DNA from: Holosporales bacterium
GTDB lineage: Bacteria > Pseudomonadota > Alphaproteobacteria > RUG11792
NCBI GenBank assembly: GCA_031279295.1
Contig: JAITIT010000067.1
Coordinates: 1 to 13,464 of the forward strand
Reading direction: 5' to 3'
DNA length: 13,464 nucleotides
In this document: positions 1 through 6,142 of the stretch, one piece after another
Layout: the number at the start of each line of letters is the position of its first letter
Numbering within the stretch: the stretch's first letter is position 1
Notes under the pieces: model-generated
What the model saw: only the letters and a program-made list of their open reading frames with translations
The model's database searches: none
Told to the model about the DNA's origin: nothing
Made by a program: the position numbers and the translations under genes

Positions 1-1365
1 AGCGCAAGCAATGCTGGAATCGAGCCGCAGCTGTTTACAGACAATATCTCACAGCTGTTCAAAGACTTACTACCAGTTCTCAACATAACAAATGATGATT
101 TTATTAGAACGACTGAGCAGAGGCATAAAAATGCTGTGGCGCATTTCTGGCACAAGCTGAAGGAGAGTGGATACATATATCTCGGTGAGTACTCCGGTTG
201 GTACGACATCAGAAACGAAGCTTACTTCTCGGAGAGTGAGTTAGTCGATGGGCGATCCCCACTAGGTGGAGATGTACACTACATGACAGAGGCGTGCTAT
301 TTCTTCAAGCTGTCTGAATTCCAGGATAGGCTCCTAGATTTTTATGAACAGAATGCTGATTTCATATTTCCAGTACAGAGGAGAAATGAGGTATTGAGCT
401 TCGTTAAGCGTGGCCTGAACGACCTTGCAATTTCAAGAACTACCTTTAATTGGGGTATCCCAGTACCAGACGATCCAAAGCATGTAATCTACGTATGGCT
501 CGATGCATTGACAAATTACCTTACGTTAAACGGATATCCGGATGTTGACCAAACCAACAATGAGCGATGGCAAAATGTAATCCACTTTGTTGGAAAAGAG
601 ATTGTGAGATTCCACGCAGTGTATTGGCCAGCATTTTTGATGGCAGCTGACTTACCGCCACCAAAGCAAATCGTATCGCATGGATGGTGGCTAAGCGAGG
701 GGGAGAAGATGTCGAAGTCCATCGGGAACATTCAGGATCCCATCAAATACTGTAAGCGCTTCGGGTCGGATGCACTGCGTTATTTTCTACTGCGTGAGCT
801 ATCCTTCGGTGAGGATGGTAACTTCTCGCTAGCCGGCTTCATAAGTAGGTACAATGCAGTTCTAGCGAACGCATACGGCAATCTCTGCAGCCGTGTGTTT
901 TCATTTGTGCTGAAGAACTGTGATGGTAGCGTCAAGCGTCCGCAAAATCTTACGGGAGATGATCAGTTGTTTGTGGCTGCGGTCGATAATGAAGTTGAAG
1001 AGTCTATATCGCTGTTTCAGAGGTATGCGTTCAGTAAGTACCTTGAACGCTTAGAGAATGCTATGTCACTGGCAAATCAGTACATGGACTCCCAAAAACC
1101 ATGGGCCTTGAAAACTTCCGATCACTCCAGAATGGAGGAGATTCTATTTTTCCTGGTAGAGCAAATCTACAAGATTACAAGGGCACTCTATCCTGTAATC
1201 CCAATTTGTGCTGAGAAAGTTTTTAACCAGCTTGGCATTTCGATGAGCGATGCAACGGATCCACATGTGGTTGCTCCAGATAAGTTCCACATCGGCGAGA
1301 TAGAAACACTGTTCCCGAGGATTGATCAATCTTCAGATAACTTCGACGTATTTTCGGACGACTGA
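1..1365 (+). CDS. metG: Methionyl-tRNA synthetase, 5'-truncated by the window edge
   Basis: Class I aminoacyl-tRNA synthetase that charges tRNA-Met with methionine in the cytosol. The reading frame is open from base 1 and there are 454 codons before the TGA. A GTG at 136 is an internal codon, because family-typical sequence (NITNDDFIRTTEQRH) lies upstream of it. The N-terminal HIGH motif and roughly 50-60 residues lie outside the window. The catalytic KMSKS signature is at 706-720 (GEKMSKSIGN), followed by the helical anticodon-binding domain. The connective segment around 200-330 has the short form, from GWYDIRNEAYF through to a YFFKLS segment, with a single Cys. This is the alphaproteobacterial type without a zinc knuckle. 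The protein ends after the anticodon-binding domain, so there is no C-terminal tRNA-binding (Trbp111-like) domain. The identification is very secure. Confidence 0.97.
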   Translation, partial: SASNAGIEPQLFTDNISQLFKDLLPVLNITNDDFIRTTEQRHKNAVAHFWHKLKESGYIYLGEYSGWYDIRNEAYFSESELVDGRSPLGGDVHYMTEACYFFKLSEFQDRLLDFYEQNADFIFPVQRRNEVLSFVKRGLNDLAISRTTFNWGIPVPDDPKHVIYVWLDALTNYLTLNGYPDVDQTNNERWQNVIHFVGKEIVRFHAVYWPAFLMAADLPPPKQIVSHGWWLSEGEKMSKSIGNIQDPIKYCKRFGSDALRYFLLRELSFGEDGNFSLAGFISRYNAVLANAYGNLCSRVFSFVLKNCDGSVKRPQNLTGDDQLFVAAVDNEVEESISLFQRYAFSKYLERLENAMSLANQYMDSQKPWALKTSDHSRMEEILFFLVEQIYKITRALYPVIPICAEKVFNQLGISMSDATDPHVVAPDKFHIGEIETLFPRIDQSSDNFDVFSDD

Positions 1366-1403
1366 TTTTCCATTGGGCAGGATATAATCCTTTGCCTCTA
1401 GAG

Positions 1404-1424
1404 GTTGTTGTCCCAGATAACAAC
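1404..1424 (+). terminator. Hairpin downstream of metG, possible weak terminator
   Basis: This is an 8-bp stem with one G-U pair (1404-1411 with 1417-1424) and a 5-base loop, 39 bases after the metG stop. No T-run follows it, so it is not a canonical intrinsic terminator. It could be an RNA 3'-end stabiliser or chance. A second small palindrome (TTGCTT-AA-AAGCAA, 1453-1466) follows. Confidence 0.25.
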
Positions 1425-1501
1425 TCACCGGTTAAAGCCGATGCTCTGTCTTTTGCTTAAAAGCAATCTGTCTCAAGAATGAATCCTTATCCCATACCTT
1501 G

Positions 1502-1560
1502 AATATCTCATCATCACCCTGTTCCTCTATATCATTCCGAGATGAGATATTAAGTGATAT
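1502..1560. promoter_or_regulatory. 11-bp perfect inverted repeat and a competing hairpin upstream of the transporter operon
   Basis: AATATCTCATC at 1502-1512 is perfectly repeated in inverted form at 1541-1551, with a 28-base spacer. A second stem overlaps it: 1529-1536 pairs with 1553-1560, 8 bp including one G-T wobble. Its left arm lies in the loop of the first stem. With only one base (1552) between the two right arms, the two stems should exclude each other in RNA. The element sits 59-117 bases before the GTG of the transporter gene, just upstream of the likely -10 box. It could be a DNA operator or an RNA switch; the function is inference. Confidence 0.4.
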
Positions 1561-1594
1561 GTAATCGTCGTTTCTACGATGCTTAGGAATTTGA

Positions 1595-1600
1595 TACAAT
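1595..1600 (+). promoter_or_regulatory. Possible -10 box (TACAAT) for the transporter-GH108-xerD-miaA operon
   Basis: TACAAT matches TATAAT at 5 of 6 positions and ends 18 bases before the GTG start at 1619. It predicts a leader of only about 12 bases. No convincing -35 hexamer is seen 17-18 bases upstream (TTCTAC is poor), so an activator may be needed or the call may be wrong. Confidence 0.3.
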
Positions 1601-1618
1601 CAGATATCTTTAGATTCC

Positions 1619-2815
1619 GTGGATGCCGTTTTGGTGTTAAAGAAACTACTCAGTTTGCCAGCCATCATTTTGACCATGCTCATTAGCATCGGGTGTTTTG
1701 GGAGCTACATCGATATTTCCACAAAGTCGCACCTACTTGCAATTAGTCTGTTACTAAAGGGTATCATCGTATTCATCCTGCCATTCATCATTTTCTCGTT
1801 CGTCCTGTGCGGGCTTTTGAGTCTGAAGAACGAGTCCCTCAAGATGGTCCTGATACTGGTACCACTCGTATGTCTCTCAAATTTCTCAGGATTCTGGGTA
1901 TCATACATGGTCGCAGTTCCAGTCCTAAAAACTGGCATTGTGACGATTTCAAAATTCGATGTTAGCAACGTCGTTAGCCCAGCGTGGGATGTGCCAATTA
2001 CGCCACTGATCAAAAATGACATAGCGCTGCTGGCTGGAGTCATAACTGGACTCATAGGCAATATCACTAAAGCTCCTGCGATGGATATGATTAAGGATAG
2101 GCTAAATACCGCAGCAAACTTTGTGTTGAAGAAGGTGATATGTCCCGTGCTGCCAGTGTTCGTGCTGGGGTTCATAACTAAGATGCAGCATGAGGAAACA
2201 CTTGGACTAATGATGCGAGAGTATGCGGTCCTGCTAGGGTTAGTCGGAGCTCTGGCATACGGATACATGCTGCTTGTTATGTTCATGATGTCTGGCAGAA
2301 GCCTACGATCGACATTCGCAAAATTCAGGAACATGCTCCCGGGGGTACTGATAGGATTGTTCTGCATGTCGAGTGCAGCAGCGATTCCAGTGACAATTGC
2401 AGGTAGTGAGAAAAATTTGAAGAATCCTAACATTGCCAAGTTCGTAGTGCCAGCAACTGCCAACACGCATCTCCTCGGCGACTGCTTCGCAATTCCGATC
2501 ATAGGACTCGCATTGATGGTTTCGTTTGGCTATGAACTCCCGACTGTGTGGCATTATCTGATTTTCACATTATACGGTGTCGTTGCTAAGTTTGCAGCCG
2601 CTGGAATCCCTGGTGGAAGCGCCTTGGTTTTCATCCCGATCCTTGAGAGTGTCTTTGGATTTTCAGCCCCAATGCTAACTGCTGTCGTTGCAGTCTATGT
2701 CCTATTCGATCCGATCGCAACATCAGCAAATGTGTTCGGGCACGGCATGTTTGCCATACTGTTTGAGAAGGTGTACAATCGCCTAATCAAGCGATCCGAA
2801 CGAGAGATATCATGA
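1619..2815 (+). CDS. Divergent SDF-family (dicarboxylate/amino acid:cation symporter fold) inner-membrane transporter
   Basis: A 398-residue polytopic membrane protein of the glutamate/dicarboxylate symporter (SDF, GltP/DctA) family, about the usual length. The family is visible in the C-terminal half. The HP1 hairpin has MSSAAAIPVTIAGSEKNL (about residues 250-267). The TM7 entry is FVVPATAN (275-282). The HP2 hairpin has AAGIPGGSALVF (327-338). TM8 has D364 and N371. Several residues that bind ligand or sodium in well-studied members are replaced: the NMDGT motif reads HLLGD (284-288), the TM8 arginine that holds the acidic side chain is Ala367, and the sodium-site aspartate is His375. The substrate is therefore unlikely to be ordinary glutamate or dicarboxylate with standard sodium coupling. 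The start is GTG; a stop at 1592 limits the frame upstream and no clear Shine-Dalgarno is seen. It is first in a run of four overlapping genes. Family fairly secure, substrate unknown. Confidence 0.85.
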   Translation: MDAVLVLKKLLSLPAIILTMLISIGCFGSYIDISTKSHLLAISLLLKGIIVFILPFIIFSFVLCGLLSLKNESLKMVLILVPLVCLSNFSGFWVSYMVAVPVLKTGIVTISKFDVSNVVSPAWDVPITPLIKNDIALLAGVITGLIGNITKAPAMDMIKDRLNTAANFVLKKVICPVLPVFVLGFITKMQHEETLGLMMREYAVLLGLVGALAYGYMLLVMFMMSGRSLRSTFAKFRNMLPGVLIGLFCMSSAAAIPVTIAGSEKNLKNPNIAKFVVPATANTHLLGDCFAIPIIGLALMVSFGYELPTVWHYLIFTLYGVVAKFAAAGIPGGSALVFIPILESVFGFSAPMLTAVVAVYVLFDPIATSANVFGHGMFAILFEKVYNRLIKRSEREIS

Positions 2816-3375
2816 ACGTGAGGTGTGTATCTGCAACCTTGCTCTCCCTGCTACTTGCAGCATGTTCATCGTCAAGGTTTGGCAGCAAATTTGATTATGC
2901 ATTCTCTAAGACGCTATCAAACGAAGGTGGATACGTTAATGATCCCGATGACCCAGGAGGAGAAACTAATTATGGTATTTCAAAGAAGGCATATCCGGAT
3001 GCCGATATCAAGGGACTGACGATAGATAAGGTGAAGGACTTGTACTACAGAGACTACTGGCTCAAGGCTAGATTCGATCGTGTACGTAATTGTGAAGTAG
3101 CTGCAAAACTCTTCGATATATCCGTTAACTTTGGGGATGAGCAGGCTCGTGAGATTGTGCAGAGGTCGCTGGCATCCGTGTACAGGAATCCGCGTCTCCT
3201 CAAGTGTGATGACAGCTGGAGTAAAATGATTCCACTAATCAACTGTGTTCCGAACAATGATGCATTCCTGTCAGCCATCAGGTCTGATCAGGCTGCCGTA
3301 TACAGGATGATCGTTCGCAACAAAGAGCCGATGCGGAAGTTTTTGGATGGGTGGCTGAGTAGGGCATACACTTGA
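2812..3375 (+). CDS. Lipoprotein peptidoglycan hydrolase, GH108 (N-acetylmuramidase-like)
   Basis: A 187-residue protein with a lipoprotein signal: a short basic N-terminus, a hydrophobic stretch and a lipobox LAAC, giving Cys18 as the modified residue. Ser at +2 suggests the outer membrane by the E. coli rule. The mature part matches glycoside hydrolase family 108 (ZliS/secretion-activator type). SNEGGYVNDPDDPGGETNYGIS (about 36-57) carries the expected catalytic Glu38, then come YYRDYW (78-83) and DISVNFG (102-108). The C-terminal part, including RKFLDGWLSRA (175-185), resembles the predicted peptidoglycan-binding domain that normally follows (PG_binding_3). The expected role is cutting the glycan strand in the periplasm. 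The ATG overlaps the transporter stop as ATGA, and CGAGAG six bases upstream is a reasonable ribosome site. GH108 enzymes are often phage endolysins; here the lipobox and operon position argue for a resident cell-wall enzyme. Confidence 0.85.
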   Translation: MNVRCVSATLLSLLLAACSSSRFGSKFDYAFSKTLSNEGGYVNDPDDPGGETNYGISKKAYPDADIKGLTIDKVKDLYYRDYWLKARFDRVRNCEVAAKLFDISVNFGDEQAREIVQRSLASVYRNPRLLKCDDSWSKMIPLINCVPNNDAFLSAIRSDQAAVYRMIVRNKEPMRKFLDGWLSRAYT

Positions 3376-4277
3376 CGAGTGAACCAACTATAAGCATATT
3401 GCTTGAAAGGTTTCAAGAGATGCTGTTTGCCGACAGGAGTCTGTCGCTACAGACCCTTGCCGCATATAAAACGGATGTGTTGGCCTTTCACAAATTCAAG
3501 CCCGACGTGTTATCCACTACAAAGGTAGACATCGAGGAGTATATCAGCACTCTCAGATCCACCGGTAGGAAGCCGAGCTCTATCATGAGATGCATAGCGT
3601 CTCTCAGGCAGTTCTTTCTGTTTCTTCATGAGGAGAAGGAGATTACACTGAACCCCGCCATCAATATAAAGATGAAGGCTGCATGCAAGGCTCTACCCAA
3701 GGTTCTGTCGGAGAGTGAGATAGTGATGCTCCTCGGTTACTTCAACGAAAAAAGCAATGTGCGTTTGAACGCGATGCTCCATATACTGTATGGGGCTGGA
3801 CTCAGAGTATCAGAGCTTGTACACCTTACGAAGGATTCTCTCGTTCGCGCTCCACAGAATAATAGGACAGCACTTCTTGTGAGAGGCAAGGGGGACAAGG
3901 AAAGAATTATACCACTGAATGATTTGGCGGTTGATGCTGTGGAGATGTACATTAGGTCATTGGACCAAAAACTCGGGTCCAGCAAGTACCTCTTCCCATC
4001 TAGTTCTAAGAGCGGTCACATCACACGCCAAGGCTTTGCGAAGTTGCTAAAGAAACTGGCTGTTGATGTGGGACTTCCAGAATCAAAGGTATCACCTCAC
4101 GTGATTAGACACGCTTTCGCAACGCACCTTCTTCTACATGGAGCAGATCTGTTGAGTATACAGAAATTACTGGGGCATAAGGATATCTCGACTACCCAGA
4201 TATATACACACGTGTCCAACGAGAAAATTAGGCAGTTGGTAGACAGCAACCCAAACATCAGCAAGTTACGTATATGA
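3372..4277 (+). CDS. xerD: Tyrosine site-specific recombinase XerD
   Basis: A 301-residue XerC/D-type recombinase that resolves chromosome dimers at dif together with XerC and FtsK. An N-terminal SAM-like core-binding domain (about 1-105) precedes the catalytic domain. The full catalytic set is present: Arg145 (GAGLRVSEL), Lys173 (RGKGDKER), His243 and Arg246 (HVIRHAFATHLL), His269 (LLGHKDIS) and the nucleophile Tyr278 (TTQIYTHV). HVIRHAFATHLLLHGADL is the XerD rather than XerC form. The start is a TTG at 3372 that overlaps the upstream stop as TTGA, with AGGG about 7 bases before it. The first ATG-coded Met is inside the conserved N-terminal domain, so the TTG is preferred. Nothing suggests an integrase of a mobile element: it is in an operon with miaA and has no att-like repeats nearby. 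Confidence 0.95.
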   Translation: MTSEPTISILLERFQEMLFADRSLSLQTLAAYKTDVLAFHKFKPDVLSTTKVDIEEYISTLRSTGRKPSSIMRCIASLRQFFLFLHEEKEITLNPAINIKMKAACKALPKVLSESEIVMLLGYFNEKSNVRLNAMLHILYGAGLRVSELVHLTKDSLVRAPQNNRTALLVRGKGDKERIIPLNDLAVDAVEMYIRSLDQKLGSSKYLFPSSSKSGHITRQGFAKLLKKLAVDVGLPESKVSPHVIRHAFATHLLLHGADLLSIQKLLGHKDISTTQIYTHVSNEKIRQLVDSNPNISKLRI

Positions 4278-5143
4278 GGAAGGTCCTAATAATCGCAGGG
4301 CCGACTGCTTCAGGTAAAACAGCGCGGGCTGTTGAAACGGCGCTCAAGCGCAATGGAGAAATTATCAACAGCGATAGCCTACAAGTGTATAACTGTCTCA
4401 AGATTCTGACGGCGTTTCCGACCGACGCAGATATGAAACTTGTACCACATAAACTATTCGGATACCTAGGGTATCAGGATGAATCATCGGCAGTTGCATG
4501 GGCAACATTAGCCTCACAAAAAGTGGAGGAAGCACTGGAGCACAGCAGTCTCCCAATTATTGTAGGTGGAACTGGCCTCTATGTCAACACTCTTGTCAAT
4601 GGGATATCTCCGCTCCCTGAGATTAGCAGCGCTGTGAGGAACCATGTTGCTAGCATGGACTACGAAGAACTGTGTGCTAAGTTATATAAAGCTGACCCTG
4701 GATTGATTGGAGTCGTGACGAAACAACAACACCATCAAATGTTAAGGGCGTATGAAATTTTCCTGAAGACTGGGAAATCAATACTCCACTTCAGGAACCT
4801 ACCTAGGCAGGTGTTCCTGAGCAATGTCGAGTACGAGTACGACCTAATTGAATGTGACAGAACTAGGCTGTATGGACGCATCAATGCAAGGTTTGAAAAG
4901 ATGCTTGATGCAGGAGCTGTAGACGAGGTTCGATGTTTCTTGGCCTCGATAGGATACACCCGTTGCGATAGATCCATGCTCTTCAAGAGGTACCGTATCT
5001 TCAACGCGATAGGAGCGAAGGAGATAACCATGTACCTAGATGGAGAGATCTCTTTTGAACAGATGAAAGAAATCGCAACTCTCAATCTGAGGCATTACGC
5101 GAAGAGGCAGATGACATGGCTCCGGCATCACATACCGTTGTAA
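4274..5143 (+). CDS. miaA: tRNA dimethylallyltransferase MiaA
   Basis: Transfers a dimethylallyl group to A37 of tRNAs that read UNN codons. The 289 residues are a little shorter than the usual 300-315. Visible motifs are the P-loop GPTASGKT (9-16), DSLQVY with the catalytic Asp34 (34-39), VPHKL (57-61), GGTGLY (98-103), and the C-terminal AKRQMTWLRH. The LTAFPTDADMK segment is the alphaproteobacterial variant of the family. Two conserved spots differ: the usual ND-x-QR before RA(L)E reads QHHQM, and the usual AIGYKE reads AIGAKE. The ATG overlaps the xerD stop as ATGA and has no own Shine-Dalgarno upstream, which suggests translational coupling. It is the last gene of the four-gene run; only a weak 5-bp hairpin (5146-5160) follows. 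The identification is secure. Confidence 0.95.
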   Translation: MRKVLIIAGPTASGKTARAVETALKRNGEIINSDSLQVYNCLKILTAFPTDADMKLVPHKLFGYLGYQDESSAVAWATLASQKVEEALEHSSLPIIVGGTGLYVNTLVNGISPLPEISSAVRNHVASMDYEELCAKLYKADPGLIGVVTKQQHHQMLRAYEIFLKTGKSILHFRNLPRQVFLSNVEYEYDLIECDRTRLYGRINARFEKMLDAGAVDEVRCFLASIGYTRCDRSMLFKRYRIFNAIGAKEITMYLDGEISFEQMKEIATLNLRHYAKRQMTWLRHHIPL

Positions 5144-5233
5144 ACACTAAACTTGTTAGTAGAGTGCTTAAGGCCTGGGATTTGTCTTAGATTGAATAGG
5201 GTTATGTACTGCAGACTTTGCTGTTGTAAACAC
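5137..5233 (+). repeat. 11-bp direct repeat GTTGTAAACAC, two copies 86 bases apart
   Basis: GTTGTAAACAC is at 5137-5147, spanning the miaA stop codon, and again at 5223-5233, covering the proposed -35 box of the DsbA-like gene. It could be a remnant of a tandem duplication or a shared protein site, or chance. No inverted terminal repeats or transposase lie between the copies. Confidence 0.3.
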
Positions 5234-5245
5234 GACGTTGCGTGA
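5204..5245 (+). other. Possible 13-codon cysteine-rich leader peptide upstream of the DsbA-like gene
   Basis: An ATG at 5204 opens MYCRLCCCKHDVA and stops at TGA 5243-5245, 42 bases before the ATG of the thiol-disulfide gene. Four of 13 residues are Cys, three of them consecutive (TGC TGT TGT). AGGG lies only about 2 bases before the ATG, too close for good initiation. The proposed promoter at 5224-5253 overlaps it, so it would be made only from transcripts that start further upstream. The evidence is weak. Confidence 0.15.
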
Positions 5246-5253
5246 GATAGAAT
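5224..5253 (+). promoter_or_regulatory. Sigma-70-type promoter for the DsbA-like gene
   Basis: TTGTAA (5224-5229, 4 of 6 consensus), an 18-base spacer, then TAGAAT (5248-5253, 5 of 6). Transcription would start near 5260 and leave a leader of about 28 bases before ATG 5288. The same -10 hexamer is found before lon and dnaE. Confidence 0.45.
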
Positions 5254-5287
5254 CCTTGGCATGTTGTTGAATTTTTAAAGAAACATT

Positions 5288-6112
5288 ATGGGAAGAGAGA
5301 ATTGTACGGCCTACGGAAAGATTAGCATCACACTATCGGTGTTAGCATTGGCCGTTGCTGTCGTAGGATATTTTAGACCTGGATTCAGGTCTGGCGCTGA
5401 GCGGATACCTGATGAGCAGATCTGTAATGCTGTGCTCGAAGCAATCAAGGCTAATCCTCAGGTTATCGTCGATGCGATGGGAGAAGGAATGGCCATCAGG
5501 AGAGATGAAGAGTTCAAGAAGCTGGCAGAGAAGATTGAAGAGAACAAGGCCGAGATAAACAAAATATGTATGATGTTTGGTAAGGCAGTATCCAAGAATG
5601 TCGTGACATGTATCCTTGATCCGCTGTGCAAGCATTGTGTCGAGTTTCTGAAGAGCATGGTCAAGATGTCTATGGCAGGACATGACGTGTGCTTCAAGTT
5701 AGTGCCGGTCGCGGTACTTGGAGCTGATTCTGTTACTATTGCGAAAGTCTACATATCCTGCTATGAGAAGAATCCAGTGGGAACGCTCAAGGTTATTGAT
5801 GCAGTGGTGAATTGCAAGAAGGAACTTAGCAAAGATATTATTATGCAGATACTCAAGGACGCTGGGTTCAACCCCGCTGAAATTGAGTCTACGATGAATA
5901 TTGCAGATACTAAGGTTGCAAGGAATGGGGAGCTTGCAGAACGTATTGGAATCCCGCTCGTACCTGCAATCAGCATATCCACACCGAATGGTGTCAAGTT
6001 CGTTCAGGCAATTAGTGTAGAGCAAATAACGCAGGAAATTAAGGGGGTTGAAGTAGCTAAGACTCCGCAGCAATCTGTAGAAACTTCAGAGAAGGAGAAG
6101 CCGTCGGAGTAG
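5288..6112 (+). CDS. Membrane-anchored DsbA-family thiol-disulfide oxidoreductase (Com1-like)
   Basis: A 274-residue protein with a hydrophobic N-terminal segment (about 12-29) that acts as a signal anchor or signal peptide and places the rest in the periplasm. A charged, probably coiled-coil helix (71-93) precedes a thioredoxin-fold domain. The redox site is CKHC at 114-117 (DPLCKHC). GIPLVP (221-226) supplies the likely cis-proline. The C-terminal tail from about 255 is hydrophilic and low in complexity. Expected role: making or rearranging disulfides in exported proteins, similar to the Com1/DsbA-like proteins of intracellular bacteria. It has nine cysteines, many for this family. The ATG at 5288 fits the start of the hydrophobic segment; AAAGAAA upstream is a weak ribosome site. 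It stands alone with its own promoter candidate and converges with lon. The family is probable; oxidase versus isomerase cannot be told from sequence. Confidence 0.85.
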   Translation: MGRENCTAYGKISITLSVLALAVAVVGYFRPGFRSGAERIPDEQICNAVLEAIKANPQVIVDAMGEGMAIRRDEEFKKLAEKIEENKAEINKICMMFGKAVSKNVVTCILDPLCKHCVEFLKSMVKMSMAGHDVCFKLVPVAVLGADSVTIAKVYISCYEKNPVGTLKVIDAVVNCKKELSKDIIMQILKDAGFNPAEIESTMNIADTKVARNGELAERIGIPLVPAISISTPNGVKFVQAISVEQITQEIKGVEVAKTPQQSVETSEKEKPSE

Positions 6113-6142
6113 TTCCGGCGTTCAAGGTGGAATTGGAAATAC
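6113..6142. other. 30-base gap between convergent genes
   Basis: The DsbA-like gene (+) and lon (-) end here. I see no strong stem with a T-run on either strand, so transcripts may read into the opposite gene's 3' end unless Rho or another mechanism stops them. Confidence 0.5.

Noticed and set aside
1579..1686. Small out-of-frame ORF running into the transporter start
   Set aside because: About 35 codons, overlapping the proposed -10 box and the transporter N-terminus, with no ribosome site.
1705..2502. 265-codon open frame on the minus strand inside the transporter gene
   Set aside because: It lies entirely antisense to a gene with clear family motifs, lacks a promoter or ribosome site, and its protein shows no coherent domain; a codon-bias shadow.
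3508..3517. TTATCCACT, one mismatch from a DnaA box; similar ATATCCACA sites at about 5976 and 8837
   Set aside because: Isolated single sites inside coding genes, with no cluster, no AT-rich unwinding region and no origin-linked gene.
3372..4277. Tyrosine recombinase as a sign of an integrated element
   Set aside because: All features are of XerD, and it is locked into an operon with miaA. There are no tRNA gene, att repeats or phage genes beside it; GH108 alone is not enough.
5146..5160. ACTAA/TTAGT hairpin after miaA as a terminator
   Set aside because: Five AT-rich pairs and no T-run; too weak to call.
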